Positions 16,931 to 26,379 of a stretch of 64,000 nt of DNA are shown piece after piece. Position 1 is the first letter of the stretch, and every line of letters starts with the position of its first letter. This DNA comes from Sphingopyxis macrogoltabida (GTDB lineage: Bacteria; Pseudomonadota; Alphaproteobacteria; Sphingomonadales; Sphingomonadaceae): contig NZ_CP012700.1 of assembly GCF_001307295.1 (NCBI RefSeq), positions 4,529,001 through 4,593,000 on the forward strand, given 5' to 3'. The notes under the pieces are model-generated. The model had not been told where the DNA came from and did no database searches. It saw only the letters and a list, made by a program, of their open reading frames with translations. The translations under genes and the position numbers were made by a program.

Positions 16931-18202
16931 CTATTTCGCGACCGGCGTTTCGACCGGCGGCTGGCCCTTCTGGCTCGCCGCATAGGCTTCGACCGCCTTC
17001 AGCACGCGCAGCATATTGCCGCTTGCGATCTTTTCGAGATCGGCCTGGCTGTAGCCGCGCCGCGCGAGTTCGGTGAGCAGCGCGGGGTAGCCCGTCACAT
17101 CCTCCATGCCCGTCGGGGTGATCTCGATCCCGTCATAGTCGCTGCCGAGCCCGATATGGTCGACCCCGATCGTCTTGCGGATATGGTCGATATGGTCGGC
17201 CGCTTTCGCGATCGGCGTCGGCGGCACCGGATTGGCGTCGTCCCATGCCTTCAGCGCCGCTTCGGCGCCCGCGGGATTGCCGAGATATTGCGCGTCGATA
17301 CGCGCCTTTTCGGCGGTGCGGGCAAGATCGCGGGCGCGCACGGCCGGATCGAGGAAGAGCGGATAGAAGACGACCATGATCACGCCGCCGTTCGCCTTGA
17401 CCGCCGGCAGCACGCTGTCGGGCACGTTGCGCGGATGGTCGTTGACCGCGCGCACGCCCGAATGGCTGAACATCACCGGGGCTTTCGCGGTTTCGAGCGC
17501 GTCCTTCATCGTCGCTTCGCTGACGTGGCTGAGGTCGACGATCATCCCGATGCGGTTCATCTCGCGCACCACCTGGCGCCCGAAATCGGTGAGCCCGTCA
17601 TGCTTCGGCGCGTCGGTCGCGCTGTCGCCCCACGGCGTGGTCTTGCCATGGGTCAGCGTCATGTAACGCGCGCCGAGGTCGTACATCTGGCGCAGCACGC
17701 CAAGCGACGAGCCGATCGACTGGCCGCCCTCCATGCCGAGCATGCCGCCGATCTTGCCGGCCTTCATCGCCTTTTCGAGCCCCGCCGCGTCGGGCACGAG
17801 CACAAGGTCGTTCGGGTAGCGCGCGACCAGCCGCTTCATGACGTCGATCTGTTCGAGCGTCTGCTGCACCGCTTCCGACTCGTCGTCGTTCGACGGGACA
17901 TAGACCGACCAAAATTGCGCGCCGACATGGCCCTTGCGCAGCCGCGCCAGGTCGGTGTGCATCGCGAGTTCGGGCGGCGTCGCATCGGGCCGCGCGGTGT
18001 CGGTGGTGTCCTGGAAATCGAAGTCGTTGATCACATTGCCGACGCGCAGGCGCAGCGCCCACGGCACGTCGTTGTGGCCGTCGAATACCGGCGCGCGCTT
18101 GAGCGCCGCCTCGGCGACCGCCTCGGGCGATTGTTGCGCGGCGGCAGGAGAGGACAGGAGGGCGAGGGCGGCGAAGCCGGCGAGCAGGGTGGGCTTGTTC
18201 AT
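16931..18202 (-). CDS. Membrane dipeptidase (peptidase M19, renal dipeptidase family), exported
   Basis: Zinc dipeptidase of 423 residues. An N-terminal signal peptide ends about residue 23 (SSPAAAQQ). All M19 metal-site elements are visible: DGHNDVPWAL (HxD), GMEGGQ (bridging Glu), DLSHVSE, FSHSGVRAV and GLGSDYDGI. It should cleave dipeptides, possibly including D-residues, in the periplasm. The start MNKPTLLAG at 18202 is preferred over 18229 because it gives a standard signal peptide. It is divergent from the acyl-CoA dehydrogenase operon. Confidence 0.95.
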   Translation of the reverse strand: MNKPTLLAGFAALALLSSPAAAQQSPEAVAEAALKRAPVFDGHNDVPWALRLRVGNVINDFDFQDTTDTARPDATPPELAMHTDLARLRKGHVGAQFWSVYVPSNDDESEAVQQTLEQIDVMKRLVARYPNDLVLVPDAAGLEKAMKAGKIGGMLGMEGGQSIGSSLGVLRQMYDLGARYMTLTHGKTTPWGDSATDAPKHDGLTDFGRQVVREMNRIGMIVDLSHVSEATMKDALETAKAPVMFSHSGVRAVNDHPRNVPDSVLPAVKANGGVIMVVFYPLFLDPAVRARDLARTAEKARIDAQYLGNPAGAEAALKAWDDANPVPPTPIAKAADHIDHIRKTIGVDHIGLGSDYDGIEITPTGMEDVTGYPALLTELARRGYSQADLEKIASGNMLRVLKAVEAYAASQKGQPPVETPVAK

Positions 18203-18318
18203 GGCGCGCAACCTTAGGGGCTCGCGCATGAAAATCGAGCCCGAGATTTGCTCGCGGCGAGCGATAGATGGACGGCGCCCCCTTGACCCCGCGCCGCTCT
18301 CCGCTCAGCCTGCGTGTC

Positions 18319-19494
18319 ATGACGGCCTTCGACGACTGGCGCGCGCGCTCGCCCTATTATGACGAAACCCACGAGGCGCTGGCGCAAAGCGTCCGCCGCT
18401 TCGTCGCGCGCGAGATCGCACCGCACATCGACCGCTGGGAAGCCGAGGGCGAATTGCCGCGCGACCTGCACCGCAAAGCCGCCGAAGCGGGCATTCTCGG
18501 GCTGCGTTATCCCGAAGAATATGGCGGGCATTCGGAGGGCTTCGACAATTTCCACAGCCTCGTGCTGACCGAGGAACTCGCCGCGGTCGGCGCGGGCGGG
18601 CTCGGTGCGTCGCTGATGACGCACGGTATCGGTCTGCCGCCGATCCTCGCGCTGGGATCCGAAGAGCTGAAACAGCGTGTCGCACCGCCGGTGCTGGCGG
18701 GCGAAAAGATCATCGCGCTCGGTATCACCGAAGCGGGCGGCGGCAGCGACGTCGCGAATCTGAAGACGAGCGCGGTCCGGGATGGCGACGATTTTATCGT
18801 GAACGGCGGCAAGATGTTCATCACCAGCGGCATGCGCGCCGACTGGCTGACCTGCGCGGTGCGCACCGGCGGGCCGGGGGCGGCAGGCATTTCGCTGCTG
18901 CTGATCGACATGGCGAGTCCCGGCATCGAGCGGACGCGGCTCGACAAGATGGGCTGGCGGTGCAGCGACACCGCCGCGATCCATTTCGATGGCGTCCGCG
19001 TCCCCGCGACCAACCTGATCGGGCCGGAGAATGGCGGCTTTATCGGCATCATGCGCAATTTCAACAGCGAGCGGCTCGGCATGGCGATGGGCTGCTGCGC
19101 TTTTGCCCGCGTCGCGCTGGCCGAGGCCGCCGAATGGGCGCAGAACCGAGAGACCTTCGGCAAGCCGCTCGTCGGCCACCAGTCGATCCGCATCAAGCTC
19201 GCCGACATGGAACGCCAGATCGAGGCGACGCAGGCGTGGGTCGACCTTTGCGCCTGGCAGGTGAAGGAGGGCAGGGATCGCCCCGCCGACTTCGCGATGC
19301 TCAAGGTGCAGGCGACGCGCATGCTCGAAAGCGTGGCGCGTGAGGCCGCACAGGTCCTCGGCGGCGCGTCGTACATCACCGGCAGCAAGGTCGAACGCAT
19401 CTACCGCGAGGTCCGCGTCAACGCGATCGGCGGCGGCAGCGAAGAAATCATGCTCGACCTCGCGGGGCGGCAGTTGTTTGGAGGAAAGAAGTGA
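18319..19494 (+). CDS. Acyl-CoA dehydrogenase
   Basis: FAD-dependent acyl-CoA dehydrogenase of 391 residues that introduces the alpha-beta double bond in an acyl-CoA. Family motifs: LRYPEEYGGH, GITEAGGGSDVANLKT (FAD/substrate loop), FNSERLGMAM, AQVLGGASYI and IGGGSEEIMLDLAGRQ at the C-terminus. The ATG at 18319 removes a proline/arginine-rich extension. It is followed with a 4-bp overlap by an M20 amidohydrolase and then a GlsB-like gene. Substrate chain type is not clear. Confidence 0.93.
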   Translation: MTAFDDWRARSPYYDETHEALAQSVRRFVAREIAPHIDRWEAEGELPRDLHRKAAEAGILGLRYPEEYGGHSEGFDNFHSLVLTEELAAVGAGGLGASLMTHGIGLPPILALGSEELKQRVAPPVLAGEKIIALGITEAGGGSDVANLKTSAVRDGDDFIVNGGKMFITSGMRADWLTCAVRTGGPGAAGISLLLIDMASPGIERTRLDKMGWRCSDTAAIHFDGVRVPATNLIGPENGGFIGIMRNFNSERLGMAMGCCAFARVALAEAAEWAQNRETFGKPLVGHQSIRIKLADMERQIEATQAWVDLCAWQVKEGRDRPADFAMLKVQATRMLESVAREAAQVLGGASYITGSKVERIYREVRVNAIGGGSEEIMLDLAGRQLFGGKK

Positions 19495-20696
19495 ACGAGA
19501 TCGCCCGAAGCTGGCCCGCCGAGGCCGAAACCCTCCTCGACGATCTTGTCGACCTCCGCCGCGCTATCCACCGCGAGCCCGAACTGGGTTTGCAGAATCC
19601 GAAGACGCTGGCGAAGATCAAGGCGGCGCTTGCCGGCCTGCCGCTCGAATTTCGCGAGGGGCCGTCGACGACCGGGCTCGTCGCGATCCTGCGCGGCCCC
19701 GCGAACGGCCGCACCGTGCTGCTGCGCGGCGACATGGATGCGTTGCCGCTGCTCGAGGACACCGGGCTCGACTTTTCCTCGGAGATCAGCGGCGCGATGC
19801 ATGCGTGCGGGCACGACACGCATGTCGCGATGCTCGTCGGCGCGGCGAAGCTGCTGTGCGCGGCACGCGACCGGCTGCCCGGGACGGTGATGTTCATGTT
19901 CCAGCCGGGCGAGGAAGGCCATCATGGCGCACGCTTCATGCTGGAGGACGGTATCATCGATCCGCTGCCCGACGCCGCCTTTGCGCTCCACATCATGCCC
20001 AACGCGCCGCACGGCATTTTCGCCGGGCGCGCCGGGCCGCTGCTTGCGTCGTCCGATGTCCTGGCGATCACCGTCAAGGGCGCGGGCGGCCATGCCTCGA
20101 TGCCGCACGATGCGGTTGACCCGATCCCGGTCGCTTGTTCCATTGTCACCGCGATCCAGACGATGGTGACGCGCCGCATTTCGGTCTTCGACCCGGCGGT
20201 GATCACCGTCGCGAAGATCGCGGCCGGGACGACGAACAATATCATCCCCGAAAGTGCCGAGATGCTCGGCACGATCCGCACCCTGTCGCCCGAACGCCGG
20301 GCGATGGTCGCGCGCGAACTGAAGCGCCTCGCGCCCGCAATCGCCGAAGCACATGGCTGCACCGCCGAGGTGCGGATCGACGAAGGCTTCCCCGTCACCG
20401 CCTGCGACGCCCGCGCGGTCGCATTCGGCCAGTCGGTGGTCGAACAGACCTTCGGCGAGGAAGCCTGGCTCACCATGGACAATCCGGTGATGGGCGCCGA
20501 GGATTTTTCTTATGTGCTCGAAAAGGTGCCCGGCGCGATGTTCTGGCTCGGGGCGAGCGAGGCGGGCAGCGACTGGCGGCAATGCTGCGGGCTGCACAGC
20601 AACCATATGGTGCTCGACGAAAGCGTGATGGCGCGCGGCGCGGCGCTGCACGCGGCGCTGGCCGAGCGGTTTCTGAACGAAGGATTCGGCGCATGA
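19491..20696 (+). CDS. M20-family amidohydrolase (hippurate hydrolase-like)
   Basis: Metal-dependent amidohydrolase of 401 residues, of the N-acyl-amino-acid/hippurate hydrolase group. It shows LRGDMDALPLLED, MHACGHDTHVAML, QPGEEGHHGARFM and GAGGHASMPHDAVDP, giving the dinuclear-metal residues and the dimerisation-domain His. The GTG at 19491 overlaps the acyl-CoA dehydrogenase stop; the next gene overlaps by 4 bp. It would release an acid from an N-acyl amino acid, fitting a degradative operon with the dehydrogenase. Confidence 0.93.
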   Translation: MNEIARSWPAEAETLLDDLVDLRRAIHREPELGLQNPKTLAKIKAALAGLPLEFREGPSTTGLVAILRGPANGRTVLLRGDMDALPLLEDTGLDFSSEISGAMHACGHDTHVAMLVGAAKLLCAARDRLPGTVMFMFQPGEEGHHGARFMLEDGIIDPLPDAAFALHIMPNAPHGIFAGRAGPLLASSDVLAITVKGAGGHASMPHDAVDPIPVACSIVTAIQTMVTRRISVFDPAVITVAKIAAGTTNNIIPESAEMLGTIRTLSPERRAMVARELKRLAPAIAEAHGCTAEVRIDEGFPVTACDARAVAFGQSVVEQTFGEEAWLTMDNPVMGAEDFSYVLEKVPGAMFWLGASEAGSDWRQCCGLHSNHMVLDESVMARGAALHAALAERFLNEGFGA

Positions 20697-20938
20697 TCAA
20701 TATCATCGGCGCGATTGTCTCGGGCCTGATCATCGGCGCGCTCGCGCGCTTTTTCTATCCCGGTGCGGTCGAGATGGGGTGGGTTGCGACGATCCTGCTC
20801 GGGGTCGGCGGTTCGCTGCTCGCGGGCCTTGCCACCTCGCGCGGCCGCGGCGACTTTCACCGCGCGGGCTGCCTCGCCTCGGTGATCGGCGCGATCGTGC
20901 TGATCCTCGTCGGACGGTTGCTGGGGGTCGGCGGTTAG
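20693..20938 (+). CDS. GlsB/YeaQ/YmgE-family stress membrane protein
   Basis: An 81-residue protein of three hydrophobic helices with the transglycosylase-associated protein pattern (IGALARFFYPG near residues 15-25). The family is induced by stress; its function is unknown. The ATG overlaps the preceding stop by 4 bp, and the last 4 bp overlap the 3' end of the convergent nadB. Confidence 0.85.
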   Translation: MINIIGAIVSGLIIGALARFFYPGAVEMGWVATILLGVGGSLLAGLATSRGRGDFHRAGCLASVIGAIVLILVGRLLGVGG

Positions 20939-22521
20939 GGAACCAGCACCGTATCGACCGCTTGCGGCAACAGGTCCGGATAATCGAGCGTATAGTGCAG
21001 CCCGCGGCTTTCCTTGCGGTGCAGCGCGCTGCGGACGATGAGTTCGGCGCACTGGAGCAGGTTGCGGAGCTCGATCAGGTCGGTGGTGACGCGGAAATGG
21101 CCGTAATAGTCGCCGACCTCGTCGGTCAGCATCTTGATCCTGTGTTGCGCGCGTTCGAGCCTTTTGGTGGTGCGGACAATGCCGACATAGTTCCACATGA
21201 AGCGGCGGATCTCGGTCCAGTTCTGCTTGATCACGACTTCTTCATCGGAATCGGTGACGCGGCTTTCGTCCCACGGGCGGATCGCCGGCGGCGCATCGAG
21301 TTCGTCCCAGCGCCCGATAATGTCCTTCGCCGCCGCCTCGCCGAAGACGAAGCATTCGAGCAGGCTGTTCGATGCGAGGCGGTTCGCGCCATGGAGCCCG
21401 CTTTCGGTGCATTCGCCCGCGGCATGGAGCCCCGGCAGGTCGGTGCGCCCGTCGAGGTCGATCAATATACCGCCGCAGGTATAATGCTGCGCGGGCACCA
21501 CCGGGATCGGCTGCTTCGTCATGTCGATGCCGAGCGTCAGCAGTTTCTCGTAGATGTTCGGGAAATGACCCGCGACGAAATCGGGGTCCTTGTCGCTGAT
21601 GTCGAGATGGACATAGTCGAGCCCGAAGCGCTTGATCTGGTCGTCGTTGGCGCGCGCGACGACGTCGCGTGGCGCCAGTTCGGCACGTGCGTCATAGTCG
21701 GGCATGTAGCGATGGCCGGTCACCGGATGCTTCAAGATGCCGCCCTCGCCGCGCACCGCCTCGGTGATCAGGAAATTCTTGACGTCGAGATTATAGAGGC
21801 AGGTCGGATGGAACTGCATCATTTCCATGTTGCTGACCCGCGCGCCCGCGCGCCACGCCATCGCGATGCCGTCGCCGGTCGCGCCTCTGGGGGCAGTGGA
21901 GAATTGATAGACGCGTCCCGCGCCGCCGCTGGCGAGGATCGTCGCCCGGCCGACATGCGCGCGAACCTTCCCCGTCTTTTCGTCGAGCGCATAGACGCCC
22001 CAGACGCGGCCCGAGCCCGAATAGCGTTCCTCGTGGCGGCCGGTGATCAGGTCGATGCACGCCTGACCGGGCAGCAGCGTGACGTTCGGATGCGCCTCGG
22101 CTGTCTTGAGCAGCGCCGCCTGCACCGCCCAGCCGGTCGCGTCGTCGACATGAACGATGCGGCGGTGCGAATGGCCGCCCTCGCGCGTCAGATGGAGCGC
22201 TTCGGCTTCCTTGTTGAACGGCACGCCCATCTCGATCAGCCGCTCGATCGCGTGCGGGGCGTTTTCGACGACGAACTCGACCGTCTGCCGCCGGTTCAAT
22301 CCGGCGCCCGCAACCATCGTGTCCTCGATATGATTTTCGAACGTGTCGCCGGCATCGAGCACCGCGGCGATCCCGCCTTGCGCCCACGCAGTCGACCCGC
22401 CGGTGAGTTCGCCCTTGGCGAGCACGAGGACGCGGCAATGATCGGCGAGCGCGATCGCGGCGGTGAGGCCTGCGGCGCCCGAGCCGACGATGATGACGTC
22501 GTGGGCGAGCGCCTCAGCCAT
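20935..22521 (-). CDS. nadB: L-aspartate oxidase
   Basis: Flavoenzyme of 528 residues oxidising L-aspartate to iminoaspartate, the first step of NAD synthesis. Evidence: N-terminal FAD motif VIIVGSGAAGLTAAI, GGSTAWAQGGIAA, SHRRIVHVDDATGWAV, MMQFHPTCL, the active-site AQHYTCGGILIDLDGRTDLPGLHAAGE, and NRLASNSLLECFVFG. nadA and nadC are not nearby. It overlaps the upstream ABC ATPase gene by 8 bp. Confidence 0.97.
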   Translation of the reverse strand: MAEALAHDVIIVGSGAAGLTAAIALADHCRVLVLAKGELTGGSTAWAQGGIAAVLDAGDTFENHIEDTMVAGAGLNRRQTVEFVVENAPHAIERLIEMGVPFNKEAEALHLTREGGHSHRRIVHVDDATGWAVQAALLKTAEAHPNVTLLPGQACIDLITGRHEERYSGSGRVWGVYALDEKTGKVRAHVGRATILASGGAGRVYQFSTAPRGATGDGIAMAWRAGARVSNMEMMQFHPTCLYNLDVKNFLITEAVRGEGGILKHPVTGHRYMPDYDARAELAPRDVVARANDDQIKRFGLDYVHLDISDKDPDFVAGHFPNIYEKLLTLGIDMTKQPIPVVPAQHYTCGGILIDLDGRTDLPGLHAAGECTESGLHGANRLASNSLLECFVFGEAAAKDIIGRWDELDAPPAIRPWDESRVTDSDEEVVIKQNWTEIRRFMWNYVGIVRTTKRLERAQHRIKMLTDEVGDYYGHFRVTTDLIELRNLLQCAELIVRSALHRKESRGLHYTLDYPDLLPQAVDTVLVP

Positions 22522-23449
22522 TGGCGGCCCGCGTCAGGTTGAGGAACACGTCTTCGAGGTCGGCTTCGCGCGTCGAGACGTCGACGATGCCGTGCCCCAT
22601 CGCGTTGACCGCGGCGAGCACTTCGCCGGCGTTGGCGCGGTCCTTGTTGTAGCTGATCGCGAGCCCGCGCTCGCCCTCGCGCTCGACCTTGTCGAACGCG
22701 GGGTGGCTCGGCAGGTCGGTGACATCGGCATCGAGCGTCACGACGACGATCTTCTCGCGCGCCATGTCGACCAGCTCGCGCGTCGGCTTGTTGGCGATCA
22801 GCCGGCCATGGTTGATGATCGCGATGCGGTCGCAGAGCTCCTCGGCTTCTTCGAGATAGTGCGTCGTCAGCACGACGGTGACGCCGCGGTCGTTGAGCGA
22901 CTGGACATAAGACCAGAGCTGCTGGCGCAGTTCGATATCGACCCCCGCGGTCGGTTCGTCGAGGACGATGATCGGCGGCGAATGGACCATCGCCTTGGCG
23001 ACGAGCAGGCGGCGCTTCATGCCGCCCGACAACGTGCGCGCATAGGCATCGCGCTTGTCCGACAGGTGGACTGCCGCGAGCAGTTCGTCCGAAATGCGCT
23101 TGCCCTTGGGTACACCGTACAGCCCGGCCTGGTTCTCGAGCGTCTCGAACGGCGTGAAGAAGGGGTCGAAGACGATTTCCTGCGGAACGATGCCGATCGA
23201 ATATTTGGCGTTGCGCGGATCGGCGTCGATGTCGAAGCCCCAGATGCTCGCGCTCCCGCCCGTCTTGTTGACCAGCCCGGCGAGGATATTGATCAGCGTC
23301 GACTTGCCCGCGCCGTTCGGGCCCAAGAGCCCGAAGATTTGCCCGCGCGGAACGTCGAAGCTGACGTTGTCGAGCGCCCGCTTGCCGCCGGCATAGGTTT
23401 TGGAGACGGCGTCGATACGGATCGCGGCTTCACTCATGCGCGTTTCCAT
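22514..23449 (-). CDS. ABC transporter ATP-binding protein (YadG-like)
   Basis: ABC ATPase of 311 residues. Walker A GPNGAGKST, Q-loop VPQEIVFDPF, signature LSGGMKRRL, Walker B IIVLDEPTAGVD and switch TTHYLEEAEELCDR are intact, with a C-terminal ~80-residue domain typical of ABC-2-type exporters. No permease gene is adjacent, so the partner must be elsewhere or upstream outside this unit. METRMSEAAIR at 23449 is used; MSEAAIR 12 bp in is an alternative. It overlaps nadB by 8 bp without a functional link. Confidence 0.9.
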   Translation of the reverse strand: METRMSEAAIRIDAVSKTYAGGKRALDNVSFDVPRGQIFGLLGPNGAGKSTLINILAGLVNKTGGSASIWGFDIDADPRNAKYSIGIVPQEIVFDPFFTPFETLENQAGLYGVPKGKRISDELLAAVHLSDKRDAYARTLSGGMKRRLLVAKAMVHSPPIIVLDEPTAGVDIELRQQLWSYVQSLNDRGVTVVLTTHYLEEAEELCDRIAIINHGRLIANKPTRELVDMAREKIVVVTLDADVTDLPSHPAFDKVEREGERGLAISYNKDRANAGEVLAAVNAMGHGIVDVSTREADLEDVFLNLTRAANG

Positions 23450-23550
23450 AGCTGCGCTCTCGCGGCGGGGAAAGGCTTCATCGCGCGCCCGATTTTCTGG
23501 TCAGCGCCGCGTTAACGGTAAATTGGAAGGTCGCTGATAGAAGCCGGGGT

Positions 23551-24108
23551 GTGAGGACCAGAAACACCATCCGCCCGCTGCCTGCGCAGCGCGGCCTAGC
23601 CGCCTTTGCGCTTTTGCTCGCGCCCGCCGCTTCGCCGGCGCTGGCGCAGAACAATGCGCAGACCGAAGCCGAAGCCATCGTTCTGCGGCCGCTTTCCTTC
23701 TTCAAGGTCAACGACCTCGATTTCGGCGATATCATCGCGTCGGGGAGCGCTGGAACGGTGCGCCTCTATCCCGACGGATCGCGGACGAAGACCGGCGGCG
23801 TGACGCTGGCGGGCAATGGCGGCGAACCCGCGCGCTTCGCCGGGCTCGGCACGCCGCAGCGGCAGGTCAATATTTCGCTGGGGTCGAACACGATCTGGAT
23901 CACGGGCCCGGGCACGCGGATGCGGGTGCGCGATTTCGAGATCGGCAGCACGCCGACCGCGATCCTGTCGACCTCGCCGACGCGCTTCCGGATCGACAGC
24001 GTGCTCGGCAATTACAACTTTCCGGTCGGCGCGACGCTGGAGGTCGGCGCCAATCAGGCGCCCGGCGACTATAGCGGCAGTTTCACGATCACCCTGAATT
24101 ATCTTTGA
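23551..24108 (+). CDS. DUF4402 exported protein
   Basis: A 185-residue exported protein: signal peptide to about residue 32 (SPALAQ), then a beta-rich DUF4402 domain with VNDLDFGDIIAS, TVRLYPDG and the C-terminal GDYSGSFTITLNYL. DUF4402 proteins resemble spore-coat-U/fimbrial subunits; in sphingomonads they occur singly. The GTG at 23551 is the only reasonable start. No chaperone-usher genes are nearby. Role unknown. Confidence 0.85.
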   Translation: MRTRNTIRPLPAQRGLAAFALLLAPAASPALAQNNAQTEAEAIVLRPLSFFKVNDLDFGDIIASGSAGTVRLYPDGSRTKTGGVTLAGNGGEPARFAGLGTPQRQVNISLGSNTIWITGPGTRMRVRDFEIGSTPTAILSTSPTRFRIDSVLGNYNFPVGATLEVGANQAPGDYSGSFTITLNYL

Positions 24109-24132
24109 CGTTCAACGTCTGCTTGTGGGGAG

Positions 24133-24182
24133 GACGGCACCGGGGACCACTTGCGCCCGACAAGGCGCTCGCCGGTGCCGTC
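24133..24182. terminator. Hairpin downstream of the DUF4402 gene
   Basis: Perfect 11-bp arms GACGGCACCGG (24133-24143) and CCGGTGCCGTC (24172-24182) enclose 28 nt. It begins 25 bp after the DUF4402 stop and is the only secondary structure before the next gene. There is no strong U-tract. Confidence 0.45.
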
Positions 24183-24284
24183 ATTTGCAGCGGCGGAACA
24201 GGGAGCGGGCCGGGCCTTTACCTTCTTTTCACGGCGGGCCATTATCGCGGGGCTTGAGGGACCACTCGCATCGCTGGAACCGCT

Positions 24285-24785
24285 ATGCCCCTGGCCCATG
24301 AAATGCAGCGACTGCGCGACGAGCATGCAGCGCTGGTGACGCTTTCGCGGATCCTGACCGGGATTGTTCGCGCGCCGCAGCCGCCGCGGATGACCGAACT
24401 GGTCGCGGCGCGCGGCCTGCTCCGCGACACGCTGCTCCGCCATCTCAAATGCGAGGACTGGATCCTCTACCCGCGACTCAAGGCCAGCGGCGATCCCGAA
24501 CTGGTCCGGGTCACGCGCGAGTTCGAACTGGAAATGGGCGACCTCGCCGACGATTTCGTCGCCTATGATGCCGAATGGAGCGAAGCGAAGGTCGCGGCGG
24601 CATGGCCCGACTTCTGCCGCGCAACGGCGATCATGCTCGATATGCTGGCGGTCCGGATCGAGCGCGAGGAAGCCGACCTTTATCCCCTCGCCGAAAATCT
24701 CGGCCCGGCTCGCGGCGCGATCGCGGCGGTCGCCGTTCAGGGCCGGATCGACAATTTCCAGCTGAACGCGACCCGCCAACCCTGA
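24285..24785 (+). CDS. Hemerythrin HHE-domain protein
   Basis: A 166-residue helical protein of the hemerythrin cation-binding family. Candidate iron ligands are His14 (RDEHAAL), His53/Glu57 (LRHLKCED) and Glu residues in the late EREEADLYPL segment; the 113-118 H-x3-E of canonical hemerythrins is replaced by an EREE-type motif. It might sense or buffer O2, NO or iron. Its 3' end overlaps the convergent TpsB-like gene by 49 bp, which is unusually long for this region. Confidence 0.82.
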   Translation: MPLAHEMQRLRDEHAALVTLSRILTGIVRAPQPPRMTELVAARGLLRDTLLRHLKCEDWILYPRLKASGDPELVRVTREFELEMGDLADDFVAYDAEWSEAKVAAAWPDFCRATAIMLDMLAVRIEREEADLYPLAENLGPARGAIAAVAVQGRIDNFQLNATRQP

Positions 24786-26371
24786 TCGAAGCCGGGAACC
24801 GGCTGCTTCCAGGCGTCGGCAACTTCCACCCCGACGGTGGCATTTTCGGCATAGGAAAGGCGAATGCCGCCGCCCCAACTGCCAAGCCGGAAATCCGTGT
24901 CGGGGTTTGTCGGCCGCGCGAGCAACGTGACATCGGCATAATCGATAAAGCCGTAGATCTCGCTCTTCGAGAATTTGCCGGCGGCGAGCGGGCGCAGCGC
25001 GAGTTCGCCGAAGGTCGCGATACCGCGGTCGCCGTTCACAAGACCGTCGTCGAAGGCACGGCCGAATGTGGCGCCGCCGACGCTGAATCGCTGTGCGGCG
25101 GGCAGGCGGTCGCGCGTCCAGCGGCCGGTCGCCGCGACCCGCGCGACGGCGATCTTGCCGATCGCCTGGTTCGCCTCGATCCCCGCGTCGGCATAGAGGA
25201 AACCCGCCTCGCCGGTGCCGGGATCGACGCGCGCGCCCGCGATATCGAGGCCCTTCGCGGCGCCGATCCGGGCGCCGACCACGGTGCGGTCCTCGCTGAG
25301 CCGAAAGGCGAGGCTGGTGCTGGCCGTCCAGGTCGTTTCGGCGGCGATCGTCGATCCGAACAGCGCATTTTCGGAATCGAGATAATCGATCCGCGCCGCT
25401 AGCGTCAGGTTGCGCCGCGTTGCCCGGATAAGCGGGTGCGAAACGCCGAGCCCGGCGCTCCACGCGTCGCCGTCGATGGCGAGATTCCGCGGCCGGGTGC
25501 GGAGCGCCGCGAGCGACAGCTCGGCGCGCGTGCCGTCGGCACCGATCGGCGTCGCATGGCTCGCTGCGACATAGAGGAGCGATTTGAAATTGAGCGCCGC
25601 GGCGCCCGTCAGCCGGGTTTCGTCGCCGCTTCGCAGCAGGCTGCTGCTGCGGGCATTCGCCTCGACCATGCCGTCCTCGACGAACTGGCTGGTCCGGGTC
25701 GTGAAACCGAGGCCGACGGTCGGCTTCTTGGCGTCGAGTGCGAGGTCGAGCGCAACCGCCCCGGGCTCGCCGCCGAGCGCGAGTGCGGGGGTGACGGTCA
25801 CCCCCGGCACATCGCCGATATTGCCGAGCACGCGCTCGAAACGCGCGCGCGACAGCGACCGGTCACCGGGGAGGCGGGCCGCCATCCGGGCGATCAGCGG
25901 CGCCGGGCCGCCGTCGCTTTCACCGCTCAGCGTCACGTTCGAAACATGGCCTTCGGCGGATGCGACGTCGATCACGCCGTCGGACAAATCCTGTTCGGGG
26001 ATGACGAGGGTGAAGAGGGCGACGCTCGACCGGTTATAGGCGCGCGTCATGGCGGCGGCGAGCCTGGTCAGATTGTCCGCCGAGGCGGGCTTGCCGACGA
26101 AGCGTTGCGCCGCGCGCGCGACATTGCGCGGAACCCCGGCGCCGATGAAGCGGATCTCGCGGATGGTGACGTCGGGCCGCGCGCCGAGTTCGACCTTGCC
26201 GAGCGCAATTTTGGACGTTTCGGGGTCGGGGAGCGGATTGTCGCGGCCCTGTGTCGGGGCGAGCGGCGGCCGGCCGTCGATCGGCGTGGCGGCCGGCTGC
26301 GCTGCCGAGGCCGCAGCGGGCAGGAGCAAGCCTCCCGCCGCCGCGACCCCGAAGCTGCGCAGGCTGCGCAA
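24737..26371 (-). CDS. TpsB-like outer-membrane transporter (ShlB/FhaC/HecB family)
   Basis: A 544-residue outer-membrane protein of the two-partner-secretion transporter family. It has a signal peptide (cleavage near SAAQPA, about residue 24) and a POTRA-like region (VTIREIRFIGAGVP to about residue 165). A C-terminal beta-barrel follows, with the L6-type motif FSVGGATFGRAFDDG followed by NGDRGIATFGELALRP, corresponding to the VRGY/F signature. The TTG at 26371 lies 8 bp after the stop of the collagen-like lipoprotein gene. Normal partners are large beta-helical exoproteins; none is present, so the lipoprotein is the likely partner. Confidence 0.85.
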   Translation of the reverse strand: MRSLRSFGVAAAGGLLLPAAASAAQPAATPIDGRPPLAPTQGRDNPLPDPETSKIALGKVELGARPDVTIREIRFIGAGVPRNVARAAQRFVGKPASADNLTRLAAAMTRAYNRSSVALFTLVIPEQDLSDGVIDVASAEGHVSNVTLSGESDGGPAPLIARMAARLPGDRSLSRARFERVLGNIGDVPGVTVTPALALGGEPGAVALDLALDAKKPTVGLGFTTRTSQFVEDGMVEANARSSSLLRSGDETRLTGAAALNFKSLLYVAASHATPIGADGTRAELSLAALRTRPRNLAIDGDAWSAGLGVSHPLIRATRRNLTLAARIDYLDSENALFGSTIAAETTWTASTSLAFRLSEDRTVVGARIGAAKGLDIAGARVDPGTGEAGFLYADAGIEANQAIGKIAVARVAATGRWTRDRLPAAQRFSVGGATFGRAFDDGLVNGDRGIATFGELALRPLAAGKFSKSEIYGFIDYADVTLLARPTNPDTDFRLGSWGGGIRLSYAENATVGVEVADAWKQPVPGFDQGWRVAFSWKLSIRP

Positions 26372-26379
26372 CGGCGGTA

